From positions 7,148 to 71,147 of the forward strand of contig NZ_QSEK01000012.1 of NCBI RefSeq assembly GCF_003464165.1: a DNA stretch of 64,000 bases. The letters run 5' to 3'. Origin of the DNA: Eubacterium sp. AM49-13BH. GTDB taxonomy: Bacteria > Bacillota > Clostridia > Lachnospirales > Lachnospiraceae. Below the pieces are notes generated by a model, which was not told the DNA's origin, searched no databases, and saw nothing but the letters and a program-made list of their open reading frames with translations. Every line of letters starts with the position of its first letter. Positions within the stretch are counted from its first letter, which is position 1. The translations under genes were made by a program, and so were the position numbers. Shown in pieces: positions 7,400 through 17,172 of this stretch.

Positions 7400-7960
7400 A
7401 TGGATGATAAGCAGATATTAGATTTATATTGGGAGCGCTCCGAAGCTGCTATATCCGAAACTTCAAAAAAATACGGAAAGTATTGCAGATATATAGCCTC
7501 TAATATTCTTCACAATGACGAAGATAGCGAGGAATGTGTAAATGATACTTATTTAAGAGCTTGGAACAGCATACCGCCTAACCGTCCATCTGTCCTAAAA
7601 ACTTTTTTGGGGAAGATTACTCGCAACTTATCTTTGGACAGGTACGAACTGCTCAATGCAAAGAAACGTAATGGCGGGCAAATGTCATTGATTTTTGATG
7701 AAATACAAGAGTGCATACCATCGTTGGATAGTACAGAAAACATTGTTGAAGAAATTGCTCTAACGGATATTCTCAACCGCTTTCTTTCTTCCCTGTCATT
7801 AGAACAGCGAAAAATCTTTATGAGAAGATATTGGTATTTATCGCCCATTAAAGAAATTGCAACGGAATATGGTATGAGTGAGAGCAAAATCAAGATGTCA
7901 TTATTTCGTTCAAGGAACGAACTTAAAAAATTATTAGAGAAAGAAGGTATCTCTGTATGA
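7400..7960 (+). CDS. ECF-type RNA polymerase sigma factor
   Basis: 186 residues. Region 2 spans about residues 20-85 (helices with EECVNDTYLRAWNSIPPNRP; the DTYLRAW part is the conserved -10-binding helix). Region 4 spans about 125-180 with an HTH in EIATEYGMSESKIKMSLFRS. Length and lack of regions 1 and 3 fit the ECF group. The start has GGAAGGAGGAG 8 bases upstream. The stop overlaps the start of the next gene by four bases (ATGA), a standard layout for a sigma/anti-sigma pair. The promoter at 7330 may be autoregulated. The stimulus is unknown. Confidence 0.85.
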   Translation: MDDKQILDLYWERSEAAISETSKKYGKYCRYIASNILHNDEDSEECVNDTYLRAWNSIPPNRPSVLKTFLGKITRNLSLDRYELLNAKKRNGGQMSLIFDEIQECIPSLDSTENIVEEIALTDILNRFLSSLSLEQRKIFMRRYWYLSPIKEIATEYGMSESKIKMSLFRSRNELKKLLEKEGISV

Positions 7961-8649
7961 AAGAAAAGAAACTTTTAAGGGCATTGGGAAATGTCGATAA
8001 TCAGTATATTAAGGAGGCTGAACCTATGAAAAAAACAAGTAAAATTACTAATCGGCAAAAATGGGTGTCTGTTGCTGCTTGCTTCGTACTCGTTGTTGTG
8101 ATTGGAGTGGGAGTTTTTCAAAGCAATCTGTTTGGTACAAAAAACGATATTGCCACGCTGGATGGTGGAGAAACAATTACTTTTGTTAAAAATGACTTAT
8201 CACAATCTTCAATTAACTTAAATGTAACAACAAGACCTTTGAGCAATGCTGAGATTGAAATGCTTTTTGCAGACCTGCCTGTTACCGCAGATGCTTACTT
8301 TGATGCTGACAATCATAATATTCTGGGTTTTGAGGGAAAAATTAGTGATACAAGAATGGTAGTATCTAAACAGGGTGTAAATCTATTAGATACTATCATT
8401 GATGGAAATACAATCACTTCAAGTGTAGACGGCGTTGATATCGATGCAGGATATTTCGTAACAAAGTCAAATAGTCAAGGTATCAAAACCGTAATATATT
8501 ATGCAACCTTTGATATGGGAGAGAACACTATTTACGTAGAGTATTCTGGCGTTGAAAATGAAAGTGAAACTGTAAAAAACAACTTGGTAGACACAATTTT
8601 GAAGTTGATTGAGAACGGTGCATTTGATTTGAGCCAAATCCAAGAATAA
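7957..8649 (+). CDS. Membrane-anchored anti-sigma factor candidate
   Basis: 230 residues with a short N-terminal cytoplasmic part (MKEKKLLRALGNVDNQYIKE), one membrane helix (WVSVAACFVLVVVIGVGVF, about 46-64) and an extracytoplasmic domain of about 165 residues without cysteines. This topology and the ATGA overlap with the ECF sigma gene make it the likely cognate anti-sigma factor, releasing sigma when the outer domain senses a signal. The N-terminal sigma-binding part is short and has no visible ZAS zinc motif. No downstream gene obviously belongs to the regulon. Confidence 0.65.
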   Translation: MKEKKLLRALGNVDNQYIKEAEPMKKTSKITNRQKWVSVAACFVLVVVIGVGVFQSNLFGTKNDIATLDGGETITFVKNDLSQSSINLNVTTRPLSNAEIEMLFADLPVTADAYFDADNHNILGFEGKISDTRMVVSKQGVNLLDTIIDGNTITSSVDGVDIDAGYFVTKSNSQGIKTVIYYATFDMGENTIYVEYSGVENESETVKNNLVDTILKLIENGAFDLSQIQE

Positions 8650-8742
8650 TTTGCAAATTTCATATACTAAGAACTTGATGTAACGTCTATACCCTTAAAA
8701 ATATTTGGCTTCGGTATGTCAATATCGCTATGTTATTATAAT

Positions 8743-8841
8743 GTGTATGCAAATTTGTACGACAAGGCAAAGCTAACAGCATTGTATTATTCATTATCAG
8801 GAAGAGTGGCTATCAGGCTTGATGAACTGATTGGGGGCTAA
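8743..8841 (+). other. Possible remnant of a large serine recombinase N-terminus
   Basis: The frame GTG 8743 to TAA 8841 reads VYANLYDKAKLTALYYSLSG and ends RVAIRLDELIGG. The segment YDKAKLTALYYSLS resembles the first strand of transposon serine recombinases (Y-x-x-ALYCRLSRDDE), but the catalytic Ser context is not preserved. It may be a short fossil left by an integrated element. Other readings are possible; the rest of 8650-8844 shows nothing recognisable. Confidence 0.2.
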
Positions 8842-8844
8842 GTT

Positions 8845-9369
8845 ATGAACGACGACAATGAAAATGTGTTGATTATTGCATATAACTTGTTCTGCACCAT
8901 ACTAATACCAGCAGTAATAGTATTGATAGGAATTTGGTCTTTGGAGTCGGAGAGCGATTTCACACATGGACGAACAGGAGGATTGCCGATGGGGGCATTG
9001 ACTGTATTCGTTCCAGAGGTTATATTTGGTTTGAAGTGGAAAATGAAAAGGGCGTTTACAATTTCATGCTGTATTGCGTGGTGTATCTTCCTTCTTAAGA
9101 TGGCACATTATTTCTTTGCTGTGGTTACAAATGCATCAATTACATATTATGGAACGGTGTGCATTGTGCTATTTGGATTAATGTGGAGTATAGTCATGGA
9201 ATTGAAGCAGGAATTAAAAGAATACATTTTGGAGTTTCCACAGGAATATTGGCTTGTTCCTTGTTCTAATAGTTCGAGATATAACAAGGTGTTTCGCTTT
9301 ATATGGTTAGTAGGCGTCGTTTTAGGAACGATATTTTTATTAATGATTAAATGGGGGATGAGTCTTTGA
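8845..9369 (+). CDS. Polytopic membrane protein, unknown
   Basis: 174 residues with four or five hydrophobic segments (ILIPAVIVLIGIWSL, ISCCIAWCIFLLKMAHYFF, YYGTVCIVLFGLMWSIVM, FIWLVGVVLGTIFLLMI) and a polar loop rich in Glu and Lys (about 118-150). No catalytic motif and no recognised family. The start ATG 8845 has TTGGGGG upstream. It overlaps the next gene by 19 bases, so the two are translated together and probably form a membrane pair. Confidence 0.5.
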   Translation: MNDDNENVLIIAYNLFCTILIPAVIVLIGIWSLESESDFTHGRTGGLPMGALTVFVPEVIFGLKWKMKRAFTISCCIAWCIFLLKMAHYFFAVVTNASITYYGTVCIVLFGLMWSIVMELKQELKEYILEFPQEYWLVPCSNSSRYNKVFRFIWLVGVVLGTIFLLMIKWGMSL

Positions 9370-9860
9370 TAAAAGTTATATTTTATTTTTTGCTTGTAAG
9401 TATAGGAGCAGGTTTGGTGCAGATGAAAATACCGCTGTTTGGTCGTCATAGCAAGCGGTGGGAAGAACAAAATTATGCACAGCGGTTTGGCGGTATCTTT
9501 TTTCCGGCATTCATTGCGCTTGTAGTTATCTTTTTATTTAATGAGTATAAGACGGCTCAATTACCCACTTTGAATGAAGAAATGCTGATGAATGGAGCGG
9601 AGTATTGTTTGGTAACTGATCTGAATGAGATAGGAGATGCGGATTATGCTTATGAGATAAAAAGCGGAAGCTCACAAGAGGAGATTTGCGGAATTATATC
9701 AAGTATATGTATAGACTTAAAAGGGGAAGATGATTTGGTAAATGCCAGATATGAAAACGGAGAATATATTATCATCAGCAATGGCATAACAATAGGACGG
9801 GCCGTCATAAATGACAAAGCAACAATAGATTTATTGAAGATATACTTTTATAACCAATAA
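9351..9860 (+). CDS. Membrane-anchored protein with extracytoplasmic domain, unknown
   Basis: 169 residues from ATG 9351; TTG 9366, which follows GGGGGATGAG, is an alternative start. Two N-terminal hydrophobic segments (VIFYFLLVSIGAGLVQM and FFPAFIALVVIFLF) are followed by a soluble acidic domain of about 95 residues that contains EYCLVTDLNEIGDADYAYEI. The domain could lie outside the cell. It overlaps the 8845 gene and may form a complex with it. No family is recognised. Confidence 0.45.
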   Translation: MGDESLIKVIFYFLLVSIGAGLVQMKIPLFGRHSKRWEEQNYAQRFGGIFFPAFIALVVIFLFNEYKTAQLPTLNEEMLMNGAEYCLVTDLNEIGDADYAYEIKSGSSQEEICGIISSICIDLKGEDDLVNARYENGEYIIISNGITIGRAVINDKATIDLLKIYFYNQ

Positions 9861-9915
9861 AATGAAACTGTTTGTAAATATGAAACGATATTAATCAATT
9901 CAGGAGGATTACATC

Positions 9916-10307
9916 ATGGAACGAGTAGCTAAATTTTTAAAAGAAGCAGAGACATATTATTTGGCAACAGTAGAAGGCGACCAGCCAAGGGTAAGACCTT
10001 TTGGAACAGCACACATTTTTGAAGGAAAGTTGTATATTCAGACTGGCAAGGTAAAGGATGTTTCAAAGCAGATTCACGCAAACCCGAGGTAGAAATTTGT
10101 GCATTTAAAAATGGCGAGTGGCTTCGTGTAGCCGGAGAACTTGTAGAAGATGACAGAAGAGAAGCAAGACAGTCTATGCTTGATGCTTATCCATCTTTAC
10201 AGAATATGTACTCAGCAGATGATGGAAATACCGAGGTATTCTATTTCAAGAATGCAACAGTCACATTCTCATCATTTACCCATGAACCGGAAATAGTGAA
10301 GTTTTAA
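9916..10307 (+). pseudogene. Pyridoxamine 5'-phosphate oxidase-like flavoprotein, frameshifted
   Basis: ATG 9916, after AGGAGG, reads MERVAKFLKEAETYYLATVE and GDQPRVRPFGTAHIFEGKLY, the split-barrel flavin-binding start of PPOX-family proteins. After HANPR the frame hits TAG at about 10090. One extra base in CCGAGG restores VEICAFKNGEWLRVAGELVE and the rest to the TAA at 10305, for a normal size of about 130 residues. The single-base defect matches others in this window and may be sequencing error; if real, the gene is dead. Function would be reduction of or binding to an unknown substrate with FMN/F420. Confidence 0.75.
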
Positions 10308-10320
10308 AGGATAGCTGAAG

Positions 10321-11007
10321 ATGGCAAAAAGTAAGAAAACTAAAATACATAAAAAGATTGATGGTCAGATTTTACAGATGAACAAACAATTTAGTAATCT
10401 AAAGATGAAGCAGAAGGATAAGATTACAGAATGGGTGTATGAAGAATACAAAAAGTATGTAACAGAGCATGATAAAGTACCTGATTTACTGGCAGATGAA
10501 CAGATTGTTGAAGCTGTACTTGATAAGATAAATGAGGCACAAATCTGGATACCTGATGGAGAGATATACGATTATTATCGAAAAAAGAAACCACAACTTC
10601 AAAAGAGGCTGGATAATGAAAAGGTAATTAAGTTTAAATCCTATGTCAGCTTTTATAAGAGTATTGTTGATCAGGACAGGGCATCCGTTGTTATATGCAA
10701 TCTCAAACATGAGATTATCTACATGAATCCGGCAGCTGTTACCAGCTATGCGAAGCGAGGCGGAGATAAACTTATTGGAAGAAGTTTGTTAGATTGTCAT
10801 AGTCCGGAATCAAGAGATAAAATACAGCAGGTAGTGGACTGGTTTGCAGCAGATGAAAGCCATAATATCGTTTATACTTTTCATAATGAGAAACAGAATA
10901 AAGATGTTTACATGGTGGCACTCAGAGATGAGAGTAAGCTGATAGGATATTATGAGAAACATGAATATCGAAATTCAGAAACCATGAAACCATACAATTT
11001 GTGGTGA
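10321..11007 (+). CDS. PAS-domain protein with unrelated N-terminal segment, possible fusion
   Basis: 228 residues. The last 120 (SFYKSIVDQDRASVVICNLK to KHEYRNSETMKPYNLW) match a stand-alone PAS-family sensor common in Clostridia. The first 95 (MAKSKKTKIHKKIDGQILQM onwards) are a basic, helical segment unlike PAS; they look like the start of another small protein that contains ITEWVYEEYKKYV. The join is at about KRLDNEKVIKFKSY. Because neighbouring genes have lost internal parts, this may be a deletion fusion that stayed in frame. The start ATG follows GCTGAAG weakly. The PAS half could still bind a ligand; no output domain is present. Confidence 0.55.
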   Translation: MAKSKKTKIHKKIDGQILQMNKQFSNLKMKQKDKITEWVYEEYKKYVTEHDKVPDLLADEQIVEAVLDKINEAQIWIPDGEIYDYYRKKKPQLQKRLDNEKVIKFKSYVSFYKSIVDQDRASVVICNLKHEIIYMNPAAVTSYAKRGGDKLIGRSLLDCHSPESRDKIQQVVDWFAADESHNIVYTFHNEKQNKDVYMVALRDESKLIGYYEKHEYRNSETMKPYNLW

Positions 11008-11077
11008 TGATATGACGAAGGATGAATGGTATAGGCAGTTGTTATACTGATGGCAAAGTCAAAAGAAGGTGCTCAGA

Positions 11078-11296
11078 GTGGGATTCTTTAAGAAAAAGAC
11101 AGTTATAAAGACATATGATAAAGAAAATAAGAAACCAGTAATCAAGGCAAGCATATGTAATGGTGAGCAGGTTGCAGGCTTTAAGGACATTCATACAGGT
11201 AAGATAGAGGAGGTTATGCTGATTAAAAATCAGGCAGACCTTGATGCGTTCAAGAAAATGTATGGAATATATGGAGAGATAGAGAAGGAATATTGA
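11078..11296 (+). CDS. Small conserved hypothetical protein
   Basis: About 72 residues from GTG 11078, preceded by AAGAAGG; GTG 11069 is an in-frame alternative. The sequence FFKKKTVIKTYDKENKKPVI, then CNGEQVAGFKDIHTGKIEEV, matches a short Clostridia family often mislabelled aspartate dehydrogenase. It is too small to hold a dehydrogenase fold. A preceding fragment MTKDEWYRQLLY (11012-11050) is the start of a different lost gene. No function is known. Confidence 0.55.
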   Translation: MGFFKKKTVIKTYDKENKKPVIKASICNGEQVAGFKDIHTGKIEEVMLIKNQADLDAFKKMYGIYGEIEKEY

Positions 11297-11297
11297 T

Positions 11298-11471
11298 ATG
11301 AGCATATTAGGAAATATACTTTGGTTTATATGTGGTGGATTGTTGAGTGGACTGTCGTGGGTTTTGGCAGGTCTGATATGTTGTATAACAATTATCGGAA
11401 TTCCTTTCGGAAAGCAGTTTTTCAAAATTGCTAAATTGTCTCTGATGCCATTTGGGGCAGAGGTAATATAA
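11298..11471 (+). pseudogene. YccF domain protein reduced to half length by internal-repeat deletion
   Basis: 57 residues: MSILGNILWFICGGLLSGLS, WVLAGLICCITIIGIPFGKQ and [17 protein letters not shown]. YccF proteins normally carry two similar halves, each with a CITIIGIPFGKQ-type motif. Here the start is like the first half, but the end ([12 protein letters not shown]) is like the end of the second half. The simplest reading is recombination between the two internal repeats, deleting one unit in frame. It may still insert in the membrane as a half protein. The start ATG 11298 overlaps the preceding stop region with GAAGGAA upstream. Confidence 0.6.
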
Positions 11472-11491
11472 TAAACAGACAGGTAAGAAAG

Positions 11492-12010
11492 ATGTATTTG
11501 ATTAAGACAGTAAAAGGAGATATAACAAAAGTAACAGATGTGCAGGCAATTGTTAATGCAGCAAATAACTCTCTTCTTGGCGGAGGCGGTGTAGATGGTG
11601 CGATTCATAGAGCCGCAGGACCGGAACTTCTGGCTGAGTGTAGGACACTTCACGGATGCGTGACTGGAGAAGCAAAGATAACAAAAGCCTATAATTTACC
11701 ATGCGATTATGTTATTCATACTGTAGGACCGATATGGAATGGAGGCAGAGATAGAGAAGAGGAGCTTCTTGCTAACTGCTATTTTAATTCTATGAAGCTG
11801 GCAATGGATAATGGAATCAGGTCTATTGCATTTCCTTCAATATCAACGGGAATATATAGTTTTCCTGTTGAGTTGGCAGCAAAGATTGCGGTACATACAG
11901 TAAACCGGTTCTTGCAGGATAATCCAGATTGTTTTGATCTGGTGGAATGGGTGCTATTTGATACTCATACTGAATCAGTGTATGAAGATGAGGTTGATAA
12001 GATATATTAA
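11492..12010 (+). CDS. Macro-domain ADP-ribose hydrolase
   Basis: 172 residues forming one macro domain. It contains [20 protein letters not shown] (ADP-ribose-binding and catalytic Asn), [21 protein letters not shown] and [12 protein letters not shown] (the loop around the distal ribose). The full set is intact and matches MacroD-type O-acetyl-ADP-ribose deacetylase/mono-ADP-ribosyl hydrolases. Such proteins remove ADP-ribose from proteins or hydrolyse O-acetyl-ADP-ribose. No sirtuin or ADP-ribosyltransferase is next to it. It is one of the few clearly intact genes of the first 12 kb. Confidence 0.9.
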   Translation: MYLIKTVKGDITKVTDVQAIVNAANNSLLGGGGVDGAIHRAAGPELLAECRTLHGCVTGEAKITKAYNLPCDYVIHTVGPIWNGGRDREEELLANCYFNSMKLAMDNGIRSIAFPSISTGIYSFPVELAAKIAVHTVNRFLQDNPDCFDLVEWVLFDTHTESVYEDEVDKIY

Positions 12011-12060
12011 AAGATTAATCGGTTTAAGATTGGTTTAATAGGGTCAAATATAAAACTTCA

Positions 12061-12210
12061 TGGACGAAGGAGGAAACAGAGATTGAGCTGTCTGACCTGG
12101 CAGTAAATGATATGGTTTCAATAACAATTGCAGGAGAAATTCAGGAAACATACCCGGCACGCATAATGAACGTGATAAAGGTGCAGCTGCTGGGGGAAAA
12201 TTTACATTGA
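12061..12210 (+). pseudogene. DUF3221-like C-terminal remnant
   Basis: The frame reads TEIELSDLAVNDMVSITIAG and then EIQETYPARIMNVIKVQLLG before a stop. This fits the end of a small OB-like domain of DUF3221-type lipoproteins. No start codon or signal peptide precedes it, so only the 3' end survives. Confidence 0.35.
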
Positions 12211-12256
12211 CATATCCAGAAAAATACTTATAATAGACATATCGCATAAAAATGCG

Positions 12257-12366
12257 CGACAGTTCGTTTGTACCATCCTGTCGTTAAATAAAACCAGGGC
12301 TGCTAAGAAGACTTTTTATGTAATTTAGCCCTGTAGGTGTGTATACATTTACAGGGCTTTCTATAT
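12257..12366 (+). promoter_or_regulatory. preQ1-I-type riboswitch with terminator platform
   Basis: Stem CGACAG (12257-12262) pairs with CTGTCG (12278-12283). The loop starts TTC, as in preQ1-I aptamers, and the tail TTAAATAAAACC closely follows the A-rich tail of known class I members; loop GTTT can pair with tail AAAC to form the pseudoknot. Next is a three-strand switch: AGGGCT (12296-12301) can pair with AGCCCT (12327-12332), or AGCCCTGTA (12327-12335) can pair with TACAGGGCT (12350-12358), which is followed by TTCT. The second pairing would be the terminator. Position directly before the queuosine operon supports the call; the class assignment is inferred. Confidence 0.65.
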
Positions 12367-12439
12367 GTGCTCACAGTGGGTCACGTTCTTTTCTAAGCAA
12401 TTCTGTTTTTATTCCCAATAAATTAGAGGAGAAACTAAA

Positions 12440-12859
12440 ATGTATTATTTAAAAACCGAGAGCAGCTTTGATTCTGCACATTTTCTGAAGGGGTATGACG
12501 GAAAATGCAGGAATCTTCATGGTCACCGCTGGAGAGTTGTTGTTGAAATAGCAGCAGACCAGTTAAAGGATGAGGGTCAGACAAGAGGAATGCTTGTGGA
12601 TTTTTCTGATTTAAAAAATGCTTTGAAGGATATCTGTGATGATTTTGACCACAGCCTGATTTATGAAAAAGGTTCTCTAAAAGGTGCGACAATTGCTGCA
12701 TTACAGGCGGAGGAGTTTCGTATGATTGAAGTTGGCTTCAGACCTACTGCGGAGCATTTTTCAAAATATTTCTATGAGCTGATGAGTGCAAAAGGCTTTC
12801 CAATCCACAGAGTGGAAGTATACGAGACACCTAATAATGTAGCAGCATACGAAGAATAA
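12440..12859 (+). CDS. queD: 6-carboxy-5,6,7,8-tetrahydropterin synthase
   Basis: 139 residues of the PTPS/QueD fold. Zinc ligands appear as the His of SAHFL (position 14) and HGH (28 and 30). CRNLHGHRW holds the catalytic Cys; FSDLK and the C-terminal VEVYETPNN with the pterin-anchoring Glu are also present. The enzyme converts 7,8-dihydroneopterin triphosphate to 6-carboxytetrahydropterin, the second step of queuosine synthesis. First gene of the queD-queE-folE-queC-queF operon, 74 bases after the riboswitch terminator. Start ATG 12440 has AGAGGAG upstream. Confidence 0.95.
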   Translation: MYYLKTESSFDSAHFLKGYDGKCRNLHGHRWRVVVEIAADQLKDEGQTRGMLVDFSDLKNALKDICDDFDHSLIYEKGSLKGATIAALQAEEFRMIEVGFRPTAEHFSKYFYELMSAKGFPIHRVEVYETPNNVAAYEE

Positions 12860-12874
12860 AGGAAAGAAACTAAT

Positions 12875-13540
12875 ATGAAAGTTGTTGAGAAATTTATAAG
12901 TATTAATGGAGAGGGAAGAAGAGCCGGAGAATTGGCGGTGTTTATCAGATTCAAGGGTTGTAACCTGAATTGCTCCTACTGTGATACAAAGTGGGCCAAT
13001 GAGCCAGCTTGTGATTACGAGGAGCTGTCACCAGATGAGATTTGTGAATATGTCAGTGAGACAGGCATTAAAAATGTGACGCTGACAGGGGGAGAGCCTC
13101 TATTACAGAAGGATATCAGGAGTCTAGTAGAAAAATTATTGAACAAATCGGACATTCGAGTAGAGATTGAAACTAATGGAGCGGTTGATATTGCTCCACT
13201 TGCCAATGCATTTTCAAAAGAAAAACTTAGCCTTACTATGGATTACAAGCTGCCATCCAGCGGCTGTGAGGAGAAAATGCTTCTCTCCAATATGGAAGCT
13301 CTAAGAAAGCAGGACACAGTCAAGTTCGTTTCGGGCAGCATTAATGATTTGGAATGTGCAGAGAAAATAATTGAAAAATTTCATCTGACAGAAAGATGCC
13401 AGGTATTCATAAGCTCAGTGTTTGGTTCAATTGAGCCAGTGGAAATCGTGAATTTCATGACCGGTAAAAGGATGAATGATTTGCGTCTTCAGATTCAGAT
13501 GCACAAGGTAATCTGGAACCCAGAGGAAAGGGGCGTATAA
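12875..13540 (+). CDS. queE: 7-carboxy-7-deazaguanine synthase (radical SAM)
   Basis: 221 residues. The radical-SAM cluster motif GCNLNCSYCDTKW (CxxxCxxC) lies at about residues 28-40, preceded by INGEGRRAGELAVFIRFKG, and TGGEPLL follows as the SAM-binding GGE motif. It catalyses ring contraction of 6-carboxytetrahydropterin to 7-carboxy-7-deazaguanine. The 15-base gap from queD and the AAAGGAAAG ribosome binding site indicate translation from the same mRNA. The length is typical of the clostridial QueE group. Confidence 0.93.
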   Translation: MKVVEKFISINGEGRRAGELAVFIRFKGCNLNCSYCDTKWANEPACDYEELSPDEICEYVSETGIKNVTLTGGEPLLQKDIRSLVEKLLNKSDIRVEIETNGAVDIAPLANAFSKEKLSLTMDYKLPSSGCEEKMLLSNMEALRKQDTVKFVSGSINDLECAEKIIEKFHLTERCQVFISSVFGSIEPVEIVNFMTGKRMNDLRLQIQMHKVIWNPEERGV

Positions 13541-13572
13541 TGTGAAAATCCTAATATCAAAGATTTTTCACA
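13541..13572 (+). other. Inverted repeat between queE and folE
   Basis: TGTGAAAATC (13541-13550) pairs with GATTTTTCACA (13562-13572), with one extra base, and an 11-base loop. It starts one base after the queE stop. There is no following U tract, so it is more likely an mRNA processing/stability stem or a protein site than a terminator. Confidence 0.4.
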
Positions 13573-13617
13573 TGCAAATTTGTGCTTTCAGCCCAAAGTT
13601 TGCGGGGTGAAGCAAGA

Positions 13618-14199
13618 ATGGAGATTATGATGATAGATACGAAAGCGATTGAGGAGCATATTAGAGGGATTCTTGTTGCATTGGGCGACGACCCGGAGAG
13701 AGAGGGCTTAAAGGATACACCAAAGCGAGTTGCGAAGATGTACGAGGAGGTCTTTCTTGGGATGAATTACTCCAATCACGAAATTGCGCAGATGTTTGAT
13801 AAGACATTTGAGGATGAAATTGAGGAGCTTGATACTTCTAAGGTTGTAGTTATGAAGGACATCGACCTGTTTTCTTACTGCGAGCACCATATGGCACTTA
13901 TGTATGATATGAAGGCGACAGTTGCGTACATTCCTAATGGGAAGGTTATAGGCTTATCAAAGATTGCAAGAATATGCGATATGGTTGGAAGAAGACTGCA
14001 GTTACAGGAAAGAATCGGTCAGGATATTGCGGACATTATGGCAGAGATAACAGGAAGCGAGGATGTTGCGGTGGTGCTTGAAGGATATCACAGCTGTGTG
14101 TCGGCAAGAGGAATTAAGAAAAACAACACGAGAACAATGACTGTAGAGTTAAGAGGAAGCTTTAAGGACGATGCAGCATTACAAATGTATCTAAGATAG
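13618..14199 (+). CDS. folE: GTP cyclohydrolase I
   Basis: 193 residues from ATG 13618, with GGGGTGAAG upstream; a 12-residue upstream extension has no clear signal. Conserved blocks: [31 protein letters not shown] with the zinc Cys/His, [28 protein letters not shown] and [12 protein letters not shown]. It makes 7,8-dihydroneopterin triphosphate from GTP, the first step of both queuosine and folate synthesis. Its place inside the que operon indicates a queuosine role here, although it could also feed folate. Confidence 0.95.
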   Translation: MEIMMIDTKAIEEHIRGILVALGDDPEREGLKDTPKRVAKMYEEVFLGMNYSNHEIAQMFDKTFEDEIEELDTSKVVVMKDIDLFSYCEHHMALMYDMKATVAYIPNGKVIGLSKIARICDMVGRRLQLQERIGQDIADIMAEITGSEDVAVVLEGYHSCVSARGIKKNNTRTMTVELRGSFKDDAALQMYLR

Positions 14200-14211
14200 G
14201 AGAGATGAGTT

Positions 14212-14894
14212 ATGAAAGCATTAGTATTATCAAGCGGTGGCGTGGATTCCACTACGGCACTGGCATTGGCAGTGAGCCGATATGGAAAGGACAATGTAAT
14301 TGCTCTGTCAGTTTCTTATGGACAGAAGCACGATAAAGAAATTCAGGCGGCAAAGGCTGTTTCTGCATTTTACGGAGTGGAGCAGTTATTCCTGGATCTG
14401 AGTAAGATTTTTCAATATAGCAACTGCTCTTTATTGCAGCAGTCTACAGAGGAAATTCCAGAGGAGAGCTATGCCAGGCAGATTGAAAAGACGGAGGGCG
14501 AAAAGCTGTAAGCACCTATGTGCCATTTCGAAATGGACTGTTTCTTTCATCGGCGGCAAGCATTGCACTAAGCAAGGACTGTAGCGTGATTCTTTATGGC
14601 GCACATGCAGATGATTCAGCCGGTTTTGCCTATCCAGACTGTTCACCGATGTTTAATGATGCTATGAATCAGGCGATTTTTGAGGGCTCAGGACATCAGT
14701 TAAAGGTGGAGGCGCCATTTGTGAATATGACTAAGGCGGAGGTGGTGAAGATGGGCTTAGAGCTTAACGCACCATACGAGCTTACATGGTCCTGCTATGA
14801 AGGAAAGGATGTGCCTTGCGGCAAATGTGGAACCTGTATCGACAGAGCGGCTGCATTTGCAGCAAATGGGGTAAGTGACCCTGCAATAAAATAA
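14212..14894 (+). pseudogene. queC: 7-cyano-7-deazaguanine synthase, interrupted by one-base frameshift
   Basis: The first frame (14212-14511) has LSSGGVDSTTALALAVSRYG, the PP-loop ATP-binding motif, and runs to QIEKTEGEKL then stop. The next frame continues without loss as VSTYVPFRNGLFLSSAASIA, ILYGAHADDSAGFAYPDC and the zinc motif CGKCGTC near the end. Adding one G in AAGCTGTAAGC joins the halves as EKLVSTYVP, giving a normal QueC of about 227 residues. All catalytic parts are present and the other que genes are intact, so sequencing error is more likely than loss. QueC makes preQ0 from 7-carboxy-7-deazaguanine and ammonia. Confidence 0.9.
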
Positions 14895-14909
14895 AAATTG
14901 GAGAAAGCT

Positions 14910-15392
14910 ATGAGAGAAAAAGAGAATTTAACATTATTAGGCAACCAGCAGAACAATTACGAGACAGATTACAACCCTGGCCTGCTTGAAACATTTGTAA
15001 ACAAACATCCAGAAAATGATTATTTCGTGAAGTTTAACTGCCCGGAATTCACAAGTCTCTGTCCAATTACAGGGCAGCCTGATTTCGCAAACATTATTAT
15101 TTCGTATGTCCCAGGCGAGAGAATGGTGGAAAGCAAGAGCTTAAAGCTGTACCTGTTTTCATTCCGTAATCATGGGGATTTTCACGAGGACTGCGTGAAC
15201 GTGATTATGAAGGATTTGATTAAGCTGATGGAGCCAAAGTATATTGAAGTGTGGGGCAAATTCACACCACGTGGTGGAATTTCCATTGATCCATACTGCA
15301 ATTATGGAAAGCCAGGAACTAAGTGGGAAGATGTGGCATTCAACCGTATGGCAAATCATGATATGTATCCGGAGAAGGTGGATAATAGGTAA
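14910..15392 (+). CDS. queF: NADPH-dependent preQ0 reductase
   Basis: About 160 residues from ATG 14910 (GGAG 9 bases upstream). The family signature is [20 protein letters not shown], with the catalytic Cys and downstream Asp, plus [20 protein letters not shown] with the NADPH-binding and Glu residues. It reduces the nitrile of preQ0 to preQ1, the riboswitch ligand. Last gene of the operon, followed by a strong terminator. Length fits the short, unimodular QueF class. Confidence 0.95.
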   Translation: MREKENLTLLGNQQNNYETDYNPGLLETFVNKHPENDYFVKFNCPEFTSLCPITGQPDFANIIISYVPGERMVESKSLKLYLFSFRNHGDFHEDCVNVIMKDLIKLMEPKYIEVWGKFTPRGGISIDPYCNYGKPGTKWEDVAFNRMANHDMYPEKVDNR

Positions 15393-15459
15393 AATAACAT
15401 TACTAAATTTCGTGCAATGCACAAAAACCAGAAGAGTGTTGTAAGGTAATAAAAGATTA

Positions 15460-15502
15460 AGCGATATTGTATGAATTTACTTTTATACAATATCGCTTTT
15501 AT
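15460..15502. terminator. Bidirectional terminator between queF and glpK
   Basis: AGCGATATTGTAT (15460-15472) pairs perfectly with ATACAATATCGCT (15485-15497), followed by TTTTATAT. The preceding AATAAAAGATTA gives an A-rich side, so it can also end glpK transcription from the minus strand. Confidence 0.85.
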
Positions 15503-15527
15503 ATGTTAGAAGAATCATCCGACGGAA

Positions 15528-17095
<1,568 letters not shown>

Positions 17096-17172
17096 TGTAA
17101 TAATGATAAAATGAAAAAGGTATTTTGAGCAACGTGGGTTTATAAGATATTGAGGGTATAAAGGAGGCAGCT

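Noticed and set aside
11078..11296. Label as aspartate dehydrogenase
   Set aside because: 72 residues cannot contain the two-domain enzyme, and no nucleotide-binding motif is seen.
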